Source of the DNA: Periplaneta americana
Lineage: Eukaryota; Arthropoda; Insecta; Blattodea; Blattidae
DNA length: 64,000 nucleotides
Direction of reading: 5' to 3'
Assembly (NCBI RefSeq): GCF_040183065.1
Contig: NC_091120.1
Location: 14,401,208 to 14,465,207 of the forward strand
Positions 23,521-34,328 of the stretch are shown here, in pieces. The notes under the pieces were generated by a model, which saw only the letters and a program-made list of their open reading frames with translations, had not been told where the DNA came from and made no database searches. How positions within the stretch are numbered: position 1 is the stretch's first letter; the number at the start of each line of letters is the position of its first letter. A program made the translations under genes and the position numbers.

Positions 23521-23999
23521 TTGAGCGCCGACACGCTATAAAGTAATATATTTCACTCAGCTCCGTATACTCAAATAGAAAAGCCCGACTCATCGAGTGA
23601 CGTCACACAACCTGCATTACGGCCTGGTCTAGATCACGATGGCAGTGGGCTAGTTCCAGATACGATCAGGGTTGCCAGATTGGTATAACTAAAAGTAGCG
23701 AAAGCTCGCTGAAAAGGTAGCCAACATTCAGAAAAAGTAGCCCAATGTAAATGGCAGATTTATATTTCGTGGATTATATATGTTTAACTGAATCGGAATG
23801 TTTTTTTTTTTCAAGTTTCCTTTATGAGCACTTATTTGAATTTTATAAACTTTACAATCTGCTTTATTGCTGTAGTCTTTCACATCCTGCAGCCAGTTTG
23901 AGAATGAAGTATCATTTAACCACTGCCTATTAAACGTTTTGGTATACTTCTCCCCAGTGGCGTGCAGTCAACCCCATCAACCCCAGTACTGCTGGGGGT

Positions 24000-25445
24000 A
24001 AGTAAAATTTTCGGAGCTCAAACCCAGGATATAATGCCGTCATTGAATCCAGACTACAGACTGTAATTTCGCGGCAGTGGAGCATTGCGTGTACATGTTT
24101 TTGTACTTTTCCTGTAATTTTTAATACCTATAATGATGAATTATATATTTTCGGGTCTCGAATTCAGCCTTAATTGGTTCCTATGTTGGCGGTTCCATAG
24201 ATAAACCGTTCCTACCTACTACAAACATAACCTTTGTAATACGACAACAGTATTTTACACTCTTTGCGCGTCTTGTACTCTCTGCTCGACCTGCATTAGG
24301 TTTTTATCGCGAGGAAGATTGGCATAAGTCCACTCTCTGTACACTCAGTTCACTTTGTCATTTTTGTGCCTTCTCCGCCCTCTGTCCACTCTGTCTCATC
24401 TCAAAGTTCAGTTCATGAAGGAAAAAAAAAAGTGAGAATAAAACAATGACTGAGAAGACAGTGACGACTGAAATTTAGTGGAAGGGGTTCAATATGTAAG
24501 GTTTTTTTAGATTTAGATTTTCCAACAAATCCTTCATATCCACATTAATGAATTTTAATTTTGAGGGGCTCGAATTAAGGAGATAACACGCTCACTAGGT
24601 TCAACTACAGTCCGATATTAAACGCGGGGGGGGGGGGATTCATTATGTATACAAATTTAGATTTTTGCTGCAATTCTTTATTCCTACAATAAGCAATTAT
24701 ACATTTTCAGGACTCGAACTCAGGAAGTAATTCCGTCATTGAGTTAAAACTACAGACTGTAATGTGGCGGAAGATTTGCATTGTATATACAAGTTTTTAG
24801 TTTTTCCTGAACTATTTTATTCCTTTAATAAAAAATTATAAGTTTTCGGGGCTCAAACCCAGGAAATAATGCCGTCACTGGGTCCAAACTACAGACTGTA
24901 ATTTGCGGAGGTCGAGCAGTTTGTATACAAGTTTTTAGATGTTTCCTGGAAATATTTATGCCTCTAATAAACAATTATAGCCTACACTTTCGGTATTCGA
25001 ACTCAGAAAATATTGCCGTCACTTTGTCCAAACAAGAGACTGTAATTTGGCGGAAGATGTGCATTGTTTATACTAGTTTTTAGATTTTTCCTGCAATTTT
25101 TTGTCTCTAATAAAGAATTATACATTTTCAGAGCTCAAACCCAGGATATAATGCCGTCATTGAATCCAGACTACAGACTGTAATTTCGCGGAAGTGGAGC
25201 ATTGCGTGTATATGTTTTTGTACTTTTCCTGTAATTTTTAATACCTATAATGATGAATTATATATTTTCGGGGCTCGAATTCGGCCTTAATTGGTTCCTA
25301 TGTTGGCGGTTCCATAGATGAACCGTTCCTACCTACTACAAACATAATCTTTGTAATAAGACAACAGTATTTTACACTCTATGCGCGTCTTGTATCTCTG
25401 CTCGACCTGCATTAGGTTTTTATCGAGAGGAAGATTGGTATAAGT
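24000..25445. repeat. Complex minisatellite, about 140-145-bp unit
   Basis: Units carry GGGCTCGAACCCAGGA-like, ATAATGCCGTCA, ACTACAGACTGTAATTT and AATTATACATTTTC-like blocks. They start near 24011, 24567, 24705, 24850, 24990 and 25130. A longer block (24010-24330) containing GTTGGCGGTTCCATAGAT and CTGCTCGACCTGCATTAGG is repeated at 25130-25440. A G-run lies at 24627-24637. Confidence 0.85.
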
Positions 25446-25586
25446 AACAATTTTCGTTACAGTGGAGGCAGATGAGTTAAGGTTGATAGCGCAAAAAGCG
25501 CTAGAAATATGTTGGCATTCCTTCAGATGTTACAGCATAGCGGAACAAATACTGCAGTAGAGCCCTAAAATTTATTGGCAGACATT

Positions 25587-25608
25587 TATATATATATATA
25601 TATATATA
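25587..25608. repeat. (TA)n microsatellite
   Basis: About 11 TA dinucleotides directly abutting the 3' end of the minus-strand SINE. Confidence 0.9.
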
Positions 25609-25827
25609 GTTTATTTTACGATTCTTTATCAACTGCGATGGTCAGTGACATGAAGGTGATGCCAGCGAAATGACTCCAGCGTCGAACTGTTACTCAGCTT
25701 TGCTCTTAAAGGGTTGAGGGAAAACCCAGAAAACAACTCAACCAGGTAACTTGTCTCAACCAGGATTTGAACCTCGTCCCGCTCGTTTCACAGTTAGACA
25801 TGCTAACCATTGCTACACAGCGATGGA
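25609..25827 (-). mobile_element. tRNA-derived SINE, minus strand
   Basis: On the minus strand: box A-like GTAGCAATGGTTAGCATG, box B GGTTCAAATCC, then GTTACCTGGTTGAG and GGTTTTCCCTCAACCC. The tail contains CTGGAGTCATTTCGCTGGCA and ends GATAAAGAATCGTAAAATAA. Same body and tail type as the SINE at 45671. Confidence 0.83.
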
Positions 25828-25973
25828 TTAAAATTATACATATTAGGAATGTGAGAAATGTACGATAATTTTATGCTGAAGTACGACAATTTTCAGAAGT
25901 TGGTACGACGGTTGCGATTCCTTTATCTGGCAACCCTGTCGCTCAGTGTCCATTCTTTATAATCCCTATTCGC

Positions 25974-26374
25974 CAGTGTTGCCAACTGGACGGAAATTCC
26001 GTCAAAAGTGACGGAATTTCAACGTAGCGGACGGGAAAAAAATGGCTTTGACGGGTGACGGATTTTCTGACGGAAATTACGATTTACATCGTCTTTTGAC
26101 ATTTTTAATTGTTTAATTTTTTAGAGATTTTACTTCTTATTTGAACAGCCCTGCGTAATCCGTAAGAATCTCCTGTTTCAGATTTCCTCGTAATCAAGTT
26201 AGATTTTGAAGAATTATTATTTTAATCAGGATTTGTAAGTAAGTTGTGTTAAAATTTGCTTTATATTAGGCCTATATTGGGTCTTATTATTATTATTTTT
26301 TTAATTTTGACGGATTCTGACGGATTTCCAGGAGTTATACTGACGGGGATACAATTTATGTGTTGGCAACACTG
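25974..26374. mobile_element. 401-bp hAT MITE with 8-bp TSD
   Basis: Terminal CAGTGTTGCCAAC and its complement GTTGGCAACACTG are flanked by the exact 8-bp duplication CTATTCGC (25966-25973, 26375-26382). GACGGAAAT/GACGGATTT-type subterminal repeats occur on both sides. Non-coding. Confidence 0.92.
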
Positions 26375-26470
26375 CTATTCGCTGATGTAGCAGCCATTTA
26401 GCCGCCATTCATTAATCACACAATATAACTGGAAAGAGCTACCGGGACATTTTTTTGGTTTTTTGGTAAA

Positions 26471-26667
26471 ATGTCTGGAACAGAAGTAAAGAGAATAGCT
26501 ATTATCAAAGCTCTTCGTACTTAGGGCGAGGAAGGATTGACGAAATATAAATTGCAGTTAGCGATGAAGCTGGATTCTACAGTCAGATCTATCAATATCG
26601 ATGTTGCTCTGAAGTCTTTGCAGGAAAATGGAATTGTAAGGAAAAATGGGCTACTGTATTACCTGAT
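26471..26667 (+). pseudogene. Possible first coding exon of an unrecognised winged-helix-like protein, with in-frame TAG
   Basis: From ATG at 26471 the frame reads MSGTEVKRIAIIKALRT, then TAG (26522-26524), then GEEGLTKYKLQLAMKL, TVRSINIDVALKSLQENGIV and RKNGLLYYL. It ends at a good donor (GAT/GTAAGT, 26668). The charged, amphipathic helices and the ENGIVRKNGLLYYL strand-turn-strand look like a winged-helix fold; I cannot name the family. Base composition is more balanced than the surroundings. A single stop within an otherwise protein-like frame suggests a recent pseudogene exon or a sequence error. A LINE fragment starts 55 bp downstream. Confidence 0.45.
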
Positions 26668-26720
26668 GTAAGTAACTCAGATCACATGTTTAATTTACTG
26701 TTTTATAAGTTCCAACTTTC

Positions 26721-27066
26721 AGATCTTTTGACAGCACACTAGAACTAGATGACAAAAGCTTCTCAACCGAAAAATAACAGGCATTGTCCAATTATTTATT
26801 CTGCATTTAATTTCCTGCCTAGTGTCATTTATATTTGTTACTGTTGCTCCAAGATACTTAAATATTTCCACCTCTTTGAAGGACAAGTTTTTATATTTCC
26901 ATTTCGTACAATATTCTGGTTACGAGACATAATCATATACTTTGTCTTTTCGGGATTTACTTCCAAACCTATCACTTTACTTGCCTCAAGTAAAAATTCC
27001 CGTGTTTTATCTCATCGTTTGTGGATTTTCACTTAACATATTCACGTCATCCGCATAGACGAGACA
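26721..27066 (-). mobile_element. Internal fragment of the (TAAG)n LINE
   Basis: Minus-strand sequence matches 11697-12025 of the reference copy (TCTCAACCGAAAAATAACAG, GTTACTGTTGCTCCAAGATA). It lacks both ends. It keeps a lysine codon at the position of the stop in the reference copy. Confidence 0.8.
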
Positions 27067-27379
27067 ACTAGAGATTACATATCCACAAATATTATTTAAT
27101 GAACTGAATTCACTGTAGGGTCTAACTCATTTTTGGAGTTTTTTTCCCCTCCATCATAACATAAATAGAGTGTTAATTTTAACTTGTTAGAGCCTGGGCC
27201 GTATTCACTAACGTTGGTAAAAATTTTATCTCGGTTTTTAGCTACAAAAACTTAAATAGCTAAATTTGTATTCACCAACAAAATTATCTCGGTTAATTGG
27301 GATTATCTCTGTTTAAAATTTTACCGGAGAATTGTTGGCCGATAAAATAGGAAAAACTGAGATAATCGGAATAACAAGA

Positions 27380-27606
27380 TGGCTCGTAGACGACTGGAAT
27401 ATTTAATTGATGAAAGGTAAAATGACAGTGATGAGGAATATGGTCAAGAATACAAAAGACGACGTCCTAGGTGACTAAAAGAACGCGCCACTTACTTTCA
27501 GGACTACAATGACTCAGATTTTGTAACACATTTTAGATTATCTAAAACTTCAGCTTTATCAGTCTTATCAATGATAGAACATAACCTGGAATTTACAACA
27601 AATAGG
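27380..27606 (+). pseudogene. Harbinger transposase, N-terminal exon remnant
   Basis: MARRRLEYLIDER, a stop, DSDEEYGQEYKRRRPR, a stop, then YFQDYNDSDFVTHFRLSKTS and LSVLSMIEHNLEFTTNR. The FVTHFRLSK...IEHNLEFTTNR block matches the helical N-terminal part of HARBI1-type transposases. It ends at AGGTAAG, a plausible donor. Two in-frame stops kill it. Confidence 0.72.
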
Positions 27607-27640
27607 TAAGCTGAATTCTCTACAATACCTATTGTTTATA

Positions 27641-28420
27641 CCAGAGACGCAGCAAAAAATTACCGTACTTTACAAGGGATGTCGGGGAACAGATCGCAAG
27701 CAATCGACTCACCGATCAGCTGTAGCAGCGCGTGCGGACCGAGCATTCAGTTTCATTACGGTAGACCTAAATTATTAGTTTCTCGCCATTTTCTGAATAA
27801 CTTGGTTATGTATTGCCTCGAAGGCATTTCAGCGTCACGAAACTGATGTAGAAATTTGCGAACAGTACAGTCATAAGATTTGTTGGTCAATGTTACTTAT
27901 GTCCCGCCCACTATAGAGACGTAGGCCAATTTTACACATATTTAGTATAACTTGTTGCTCCTTTGACAGGTTAGGTTTGGTTAGTTTAGGGGGAAAATTT
28001 TAAGAACACGGATTGCACCTACCAAATTATGTCTTAAAATACTAAAACGAGCAGATTTGTCTGCGTTTGTCGAATGCGCATCATTATATTTACGAAAAGG
28101 CACTTTTCAGTGCCAATAATTTATTTTGTGCGCACAAGGTTGGAATTTTGAAGTATGAGGGAAAGGGTGCAATCCAAGTTCTGGAGTTAATAACGTGCAC
28201 TCAATAAACACTCCACTCGTCAACTAAACACTCCATACGCTTCCCGCTGTCCACACACTCAATCCTCACCACTTGGAATTTTAGGCCTACCGTAATAAAA
28301 CTGAACGCCTGGCCCACCCGCGCTGCTACAGCTGACCGGTGAGTCGAGCAATGGATTGCGGACAATCTGTTCCCCGACGTCTTCTGCATAATGCGGTAAC
28401 TTTTCGCTTCCTCTCTCTGT
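27641..28420. mobile_element. About 780-bp foldback/TIR element inside the Harbinger gene
   Basis: The left 27641-27780 (AATTACCGTACTT, GATGTCGGGGAACAGAT, CAGCTGTAGCAGCGCG, CATTACGGTAG) is inverted at 28270-28420 with about 80% identity over roughly 140 bp. The middle is non-coding and contains GGTTAGGTTTGGTTAGTTTA. Confidence 0.75.
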
Positions 28421-28576
28421 AGTTACCCAATTTATATACCTATAAGTTAGTGCTATAAATACACACACGTGCATATACATGCATACTAACGATCGTATTG
28501 ACAGGCATCGTGGTTGGCTACGGCATGTATCTTTACATTTTTTTTCATAAAATTAAGAAAATTAAAATTTGAATAA

Positions 28577-28911
28577 GCAGTCGTGGACAGCCGATAAGGG
28601 GTGGTCCTCCAGCTTGGGGGTTGGGCGAAGGGCTAACAACCCATCACCGTAAAAAACAGCTTGTTACGAATTCCTACAGTAAGCCTCGGCAGAAATGCAT
28701 ATAGAGTGTTAGTTGGGAGACCGGAGGGAAAAAGACCTTTAGGGAGGCCGAGACGTAGATGGGAGGATAATATTAAAATGGATTTGAGGGAGGTGGGGTA
28801 TGATGATAGAGACTGGATTAATCTTGCACAGGATAGGGACCGCTGGCGGGCTTATGTGAGGGCGGCAATGAACCTTCGGGTTCCTTAAAAGCCATTTGTA
28901 AGTAAGTAAGT
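28577..28911 (+). mobile_element. Internally deleted (TAAG)n LINE: 5' head joined to 3' end
   Basis: The first about 110 bp (CAGTCGTGGACAGCCGATAA, GGTTGGGCGAAGGGCTAACA, CACCGTAAAAAACAGCTTG) are also at the start of the copy at 44284 and belong to the element's 5' region. They join at about 28687 to the last 220 bp of the ORF (NAYRVLVGRPEGKRPLGRPR ... AAMNLRVP) and a TAAG tail. It sits within the Harbinger transposase gene. Confidence 0.82.
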
Positions 28912-28913
28912 AA

Positions 28914-29711
28914 GTAGTGACCAGCTCAGCGTTGCAGATTACGCTGGTGTTGGTCAGTCTACAGCTTCTCGAATTGTACATAGAGTCAGCAGTGCCATAG
29001 CTGCTTTACGATGCCAATATATTAATCTTCAAACTGTACTTCAAACGCAGATGCGTTTTTACAAAATAGCCAGATTTCCAAAAGTAATAGGAGCAATGGA
29101 GTGTACCCATATTAGGATACGATCCCCTGGAGGTAATAATGCGGAACTCTTCCGAAACAGGAAGACTTTTCGCTAAATGTACAAGCAATATGTAATGCTA
29201 ATATGGAATTTAGCGACATAGTGGCTAGATGGCCAGGCAGTAGTGACGACAGTACCATTTTCAATAATTGTGTACAATGAGCCAGGTTCGAACAGGGGAT
29301 CTACGGGGAATTCAGTGTTACTAGTAGATGCAGGCCACCTCTGTAGATCTTACCTAATGCCTCCTCTGGATATACGTAGTTCATACACCAGCAGAGAATC
29401 TCTATAATGAATCGCAAATCAGATCAAGAAATGTAATAGAGAGAACGTTTGGCTTATGCAAACGAAGATTTCCGGTTCTTGCTTTGGGGATGAATGTAAC
29501 ATTAGATCATATGTTTGCCGTGACAACTGCTACAGCAGTAATGCATAATATTCTTCGTCGAGCTGGAGAAGAATTACCTCAGGACGATCCACGTCTACAG
29601 TTCGCTGCACCATGGGCTGAACTCTTAGGAGAAGGGCAGATTGATGGACGACTGTATCAGCAAAATAGACCTATATCTCGCCGCGACAATCTAGCAGTGG
29701 CGGCTGATTGA
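28914..29711 (+). pseudogene. Harbinger transposase, DDE domain remnant
   Basis: SVADYAGVGQSTASRIVHRV (helix-turn-helix-like), then FPKVIGAMECTHIRIRSPGG. At this point the usual first catalytic Asp of the AIDCTH motif is Glu. A shift at about 29171 leads into SLNVQAICNANMEFSDIVAR and WPGSSDDSTIFNN (second Asp, DDS). After a stop comes NVIERTFGLCKRRFPVLALG (catalytic Glu) and a C-terminus TTATAVMHNILRRAGEELPQ ending at 29711. Clear HARBI1 family. Broken by frameshifts and stops. Confidence 0.88.
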
Positions 29712-29814
29712 CTGAGGCAAGTGAGGCCGGGCGTCAGTCACTTGGCTTAACTGAAATCAAATTTTGTGTTTATTTGAATGAAGCATATATCGCTGTAGAA
29801 GCATTTGAAAACTT

Positions 29815-29956
29815 TGATGTATATAGACCTGTTTTGCAGTAAAATTTGTTCCTGAGGCCGGGATCGCTCGTGCCGGGTCTGGCTTGTGATGTATATAGAC
29901 CTGTTTTGCAGTAAAATTTGTTCCTGAGGCCAGAATCGTTCGTGCCGGGTCTGGCT
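29815..29956. repeat. Two-copy tandem repeat, 72-bp period
   Basis: TGATGTATATAGACCTGTTT at 29815 recurs at 29887, followed in both by TTCCTGAGGCC and GTGCCGGGTCTGGCTT. It lies inside the Harbinger element. The frame across it is not a gene. Confidence 0.88.
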
Positions 29957-30701
29957 TAATGCATTTCATGTCCTTTCGCGGGCTTTGAGTTTACGCTTAA
30001 AACGTTGTAGCTGAGGCACAATTCGGCTGGCCTGGTCAGGTTTCACTCCTCCCATCCATGGGCCGGCCTCAAGGGTAGAGTGGGGTGGGAATAGCAGTGG
30101 TGACTTGTCTTCCGAACTAGGCCATAAATAACAAAATTCCAGCTCTTTGGCAGGCAGAGACCCACTCGAGATTCTCTCTCCTTATGTCTCAGTTTATGAC
30201 ATAAGCGAGGGTGTTCTACTATTGTACTTCGTAGTACAGTAGTGAATCTGGGCCAATGTTATGTATTTCGGGAAAATATAAACAGAAACAAATGAGAGAA
30301 ATAATGCTGGTGCAGTTAATTCATTGTTAGTGTCCTTTTCCGAGAAGAAATAATACTAAAAGAAAGGAAGTTTTAAATAAAGAGAGAGACTACGGAGATA
30401 CCTACAACATCGCTGATAATTTTTCTGACACATAATCTTAAAACGCGAGTTTCTATTGCATCCTGGTATGGACAACATAAATGGTTATGTGGTAATATGA
30501 TGCAAAATAAACTTCTCTTGGCCTTGTTTGTTGCTGTCAAAGGAAAAAAATAAAAAGAAAAGAAAGAAAGGGGAATTTCAACACATAATATGGGATGCTT
30601 CATCACACTGAAACAATCACTGAAACTCAGAGCATAACAGCTTATTTGGTGAGTGAAATTATTATTTTTTCATTGATAGTAATAAGAATAGACTAATAAA
30701 A

Positions 30702-30730
30702 GTAATAATAATAATAATAATAATAATAAT
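30702..30730. repeat. (AAT)n microsatellite
   Basis: Nine or so AAT units inside the non-coding middle of the Harbinger element. Confidence 0.9.
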
Positions 30731-31195
30731 ACAGTAATAATGATATTAATAATATAATAACAATAACAATTAATATCATAAACAAACATTTCCTATCAGA
30801 GGCACTTAAGCTAGTTCCATCTGGCCTCACTGAGGATTTGGATCACCGGCCGCTACTGCAATCTAGTGAGACGAACATTAATTGATACCCACTTTAGAAG
30901 TCTCCTACCACAGTAGCAGCACAGCATTTTACATTATTAAAAGGTCTTGCATAAATGTTGTCTATTTTTTATTACACATTGTTGTTTTATTACAAAACAT
31001 AAGAAATAATTTGCTTTTTTCATGGTTCAATTCTGTAAACAAATGTACTATTTACATATTACTTATTCATTACATATTAAGACTTATTTATATTCCTTAT
31101 TCTTTTAATGTACTGACACGGCTAAATTATTTTTTCATATAATGAAAACAATGAAATTGAATTAATAATTATCAGCACAATGCATTGTAACAATT

Positions 31196-32156
31196 TTAAT
31201 TGTTGTTTAATAATATTTCAGTTTTCATTTTCTCGTGTTTGAGTAGTTCATTTTCTCTTTCAAGTTTTACTCTTTCGATTTCGAGTTTTAATTTTTCCTG
31301 CTCTAGTCGAAGAGAGTGAAGCTCCTTGTTCCACAATGTTCTTGTGTTGCTTGTTCAATGCTCTTCATTATTGCCTCAGCCTTCAACGTGTGGATTTTTG
31401 CTAAGGGCTCTTCTGACATGCTAAGCATTGGTCTTCTGTGTGTAGTCCAGCTTGGGGGGACATTTTTTGAAGTTGAAGGAGATGTAACACTGACGTTGGT
31501 CGAGTCGTTACAGGCAACTTCACTTGTAGCTTCAGTGGAGCAGTTTTTTATGGCTTGAACATTAGCGCTGTCGGCGGCTGTACTGCAGCTTGCAGTCACA
31601 GTCGATTGTAGCGCTGGATGCTTGGAAGACTTAAGCATATTTGGTGTATATTGACCCCAGTTGAATTGCGTTGGATGAATTTCAAAATTACTACTTATTT
31701 CCGCGGATTCTTCTGTCAGCACAATTGTATCACCATTATTAACTGCAATATCTAACGGTTCATGTCACTGTCATATGGGTTTTTCAGTCCCTCTACTGAA
31801 GGCCAAATAAATTCTATTACCCTTTCAAGGATAGGATCATTTGTAATAACCTTACTTGTGCCCCCACCTGTTTTCAATGCTTCCATCTTGATTTCCGCCG
31901 ATGCCTTTCTAGAAGCCTTCTTTAAACTTTCCCAAACATTTCTCAAGTTTGTAGCATCCCGAATAGGCCCGTTTCCTTGAGAATTAAAACTAATTGAAAT
32001 TGTTTGCCACTGTTAATTTTTCATTTGAGTTGTTACACCATCTGTTATTTTATTTTCTATCACATTTATATTTTATGCCACCAAATCCAATAACAATTCC
32101 TTCTCTTGACATGTCATATTAGGTTTCTTTCTACGTTTCTGATCAACACTAGCCAT
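31196..32156 (-). pseudogene. Harbinger-associated Myb/SANT-like DNA-binding protein, broken
   Basis: The minus-strand start is MASVDQKRRKKPNMTCQEKE, then LLLDLVA, a stop, NINVIENKITDG, a stop, and RNVWESLKKASRKASAEIK, then KTGGG. This is the zeste-type Myb/SANT layout (EKELLLDLV ... VIENK ... WESLKKKARK). After a frameshift near 31745 a Ser/Thr-rich linker follows (31722-31325). A second shift leads to a Leu/Glu/Lys coiled coil, KELHSLRLEQEKLKLEIERV, to the stop at 31196. In Harbinger elements this second protein escorts the transposase to the DNA. Two stops and two shifts make it dead. Confidence 0.82.
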
Positions 32157-32462
32157 AACTTACTGTAGATAAACTATTTTCGCACACCTAACCTACATAC
32201 ACTCGTAAACTTGTTTATTTTTATCATGAATTTATAGTTTCCATGGCGTTAGTCAATTGTTTCCCCTCTATGCTTTCCGTGCTTCGTTATGAAAAAATTA
32301 ACGATCAAATGCAGTCTGAAACGAAAACTTCGTTTTTGAAAACCAGGATAATAAATTATGTGGTGAATACAGAACTAAGCGTTATCCGAGATAATGGTAT
32401 TATCAGAGTTTTAGAAATCTGAGATAATAGCAAATATTACTGACGTTGGTGAATACGGGCCC

Positions 32463-33279
32463 TAGTGTTTGAGTACGAATTAATACGCATCCTAGTTTTC
32501 AAGACAACATTTTGTAAAAACAAATGTGCGTAGTCTATTATAATCACGCAAATACGGTTTAATGTGTGTTCATTAAGATGTGGCCGGTTTTGAAATTCTT
32601 GGAAATTCGAAGCTGCCCATTCTTGTCTCCGCACGTGGTAGCTAAGTAGCTTCAGTAAATCGGTTATGCGCCAGTAGGAGAATAAATTCCGAGAGGGAAG
32701 AGAGTAGGGCTATGTATAGAGGGAAGATGTAGAACATTTTAAACAATGAGAATCCAAGTCCAAAGCTGTGACCGTACTGAATACAACTATCCTAACATCC
32801 CTGCAAACTGAAAATATTTTGACAATTGACTCAACCTGATATGACGAGAAGGTTGCTGATTAGTTTTTGAACTCCAATGAGTGGAAGAAAGAGAAAATTT
32901 GTAAACTAGCTTTTTTTTTTTTTTTTTGTAAAATAATCATATGTTATTAAGTAACTATTAATGCTATTTCAGATGTAATTAAATGTCATTTCAGTTATGT
33001 TTCTTTCTTCAGACTCCCATAAAACCACATAAAGTTTTACTGTAGTATAAACATCAGTAATTATCTCGAAGCTTTAATGCTATGACACAAATTTTACTGT
33101 CCTTTGAATAGTACCGTTTTATTTGCTATGTTTATTATTGAAACAGCCCTATCCACAGATTTTTTTTGCAGATATAAAAAAGACGAATATTCAATGATGT
33201 GGTCTTCATTAAATACACAGAATATGTTTGCAGTGGTTCTTGTAAGGAATCATGTCGATTTAAGCATGGGAGCATATTA
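32463..33279. other. Non-coding stretch
   Basis: Flank of the Harbinger element. A T-run lies at 32911-32927. No gene recognised. Confidence 0.5.
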
Positions 33280-34228
33280 CTTGCTTCCCCAATAAATTCT
33301 TGCATCACGAGACTTGCAGTTTTATCAACACCTGCTAAAATATTTGAATCATTAATATATATAAACAAATTTATACTTATGTAGCAAAATCAATTTCACA
33401 TGATCAACATGGGTTTATGATTGGAAGATCAACTGTTACAAATTTACTACATTTCACTCAATTTGTTTCAACCCAACTAGATAATAAATTACAAGTTGAT
33501 GTTATTTATACAGATTTTCAGAAAGCATTTGATAAAGTTGACCATGATATTCTTTTATTAAAATTGAAACAATCTGGATTTTCTTTCTCATTGCTATCGT
33601 TAATTAAATCTTACTTGAAAGGAAGAGTACAAGTTGTGAACTTTCACGGACATACTTCTAAGCCTTTTACGGTAAATTCTGGTGTGCCTCAAGGATCCAA
33701 TCTTGGTCCATTATTGTTTTTATTGTTTGTTAATGATATTGTGAATTGTGTACAACATTCTAAAATTTTATTATTTGCGGATGATATTAAATTGTATAAA
33801 GAAATCAAAACTATATCAGATTGTAAGCTACTTCAAACAGATATTACAAACTTACATATTTGGAATATTAATAATAAATTGTTATTTAATATTAATAAGT
33901 GTATACATATGACCTTTTCTAGATTGAAAAATACAATTAAATTTTCATATAAAATAGAGGCAAAAGTTTTACCAGCAGAAAATGAACATAAAGATTTAGG
34001 TATATTATTTAGCAGTAATTTTACATTTCATAGTCATATTAATATTATTATAAATTTTTCCTATAAAAGTTTAGGTTTTGTTATGAGAAATGCTTGTAAT
34101 TTTAAAGTCAAAACTATAATAATTTTGTATAATTCCATTGTTCGATCTAAATTAGAGTATGCTGCTGTTATCTGGAACCCAGTTACTAACAAATATATTC
34201 TGTTACTAGAAAAAATTAAAAACTTTCT
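33280..34228 (+). pseudogene. CR1/Jockey-like LINE reverse transcriptase, truncated at both ends
   Basis: It starts in one frame with RLAVLSTPAKIFESLIY, shifts near 33370 to TYVAKSISHDQHGFMIGRST, then stays open. RT motifs are VDVIYTDFQKAFDKVDHDIL (motif A), SGVPQGSNLGPLLFLLFVND (B) and KILLFADDIKLYKE (C, catalytic FADD). Then come WNINNKLLFNINKC, KDLGILFSSNFTFHSHI and VRSKLEYAAVIWNPVTNK. At 34229 it passes directly into a SINE tail, so its last 35 residues as translated are SINE-derived. Endonuclease and true C-terminus are missing. The catalytic site is intact but the protein is incomplete. Confidence 0.87.
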
Positions 34229-34328
34229 GTGCTGGACCCCGGACTCATTTCACTGGCATTATCACCTTCATCTCATTCAGACGCTAAATAACCTGAGATG
34301 TTGATAAAGCGTCTTAAAATAATCCAAT
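34229..34328 (+). mobile_element. 5'-truncated SINE tail fused to the LINE
   Basis: TGCTGGACCCCGGACTCATT, then CATTCAGACGCTAAATAACC and GATGTTGATAAAGCGTC match the 3' part of the SINE at 45671. It begins without a tRNA head right at the LINE break. Confidence 0.8.

Larger units (their letters stand above)
20900..23647. mobile_element. 2.75-kb non-autonomous transposon with 87-bp TIRs
   Basis: 20900-20986 and 23561-23647 are inverted copies with three mismatches in 87 positions. They begin CACTGCCATCGTGATCTAGA and include GTGACGTCAC. A further, diverged copy of the tip in direct orientation lies at 21770-21810 (CACTGCCATCGTGATCTAAT). The tip is itself a small palindrome (GATCAC-7 nt-GTGATC). 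No transposase frame is seen and no target duplication could be matched. The interior has a tandem duplication and a MITE. Confidence 0.82.
23667..25938. mobile_element. hAT-like TIR element filled by minisatellite sequence
   Basis: The ends CAGGGTTGCCAGAT (23667-23680) and ATCTGGCAACCCTG (25925-25938) are perfect inverted repeats of a hAT-type tip. I find no matching 8-bp duplication, so this may be a composite. The inside holds the tandem array and a SINE. Confidence 0.55.
27196..32462. mobile_element. PIF/Harbinger transposon with two genes, heavily interrupted
   Basis: The ends GGGCCGTATTCAC (27196) and GTGAATACGGGCCC (to 32462) are inverted. Subterminal ATTATCTCGG-type motifs recur on both sides. 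Inside are plus-strand Harbinger transposase remnants and a convergent minus-strand Myb/SANT-like gene, the standard two-gene plan. The putative 3-bp target copies do not match cleanly (CTG and CTA with a trimmed tip). A foldback element and a LINE split the transposase gene. Confidence 0.85.

Noticed and set aside
29757-29969. 70-residue minus-strand frame with repeated DPARxIxASGTNFTA
   Set aside because: Generated by the two-copy 72-bp tandem repeat within the Harbinger element.
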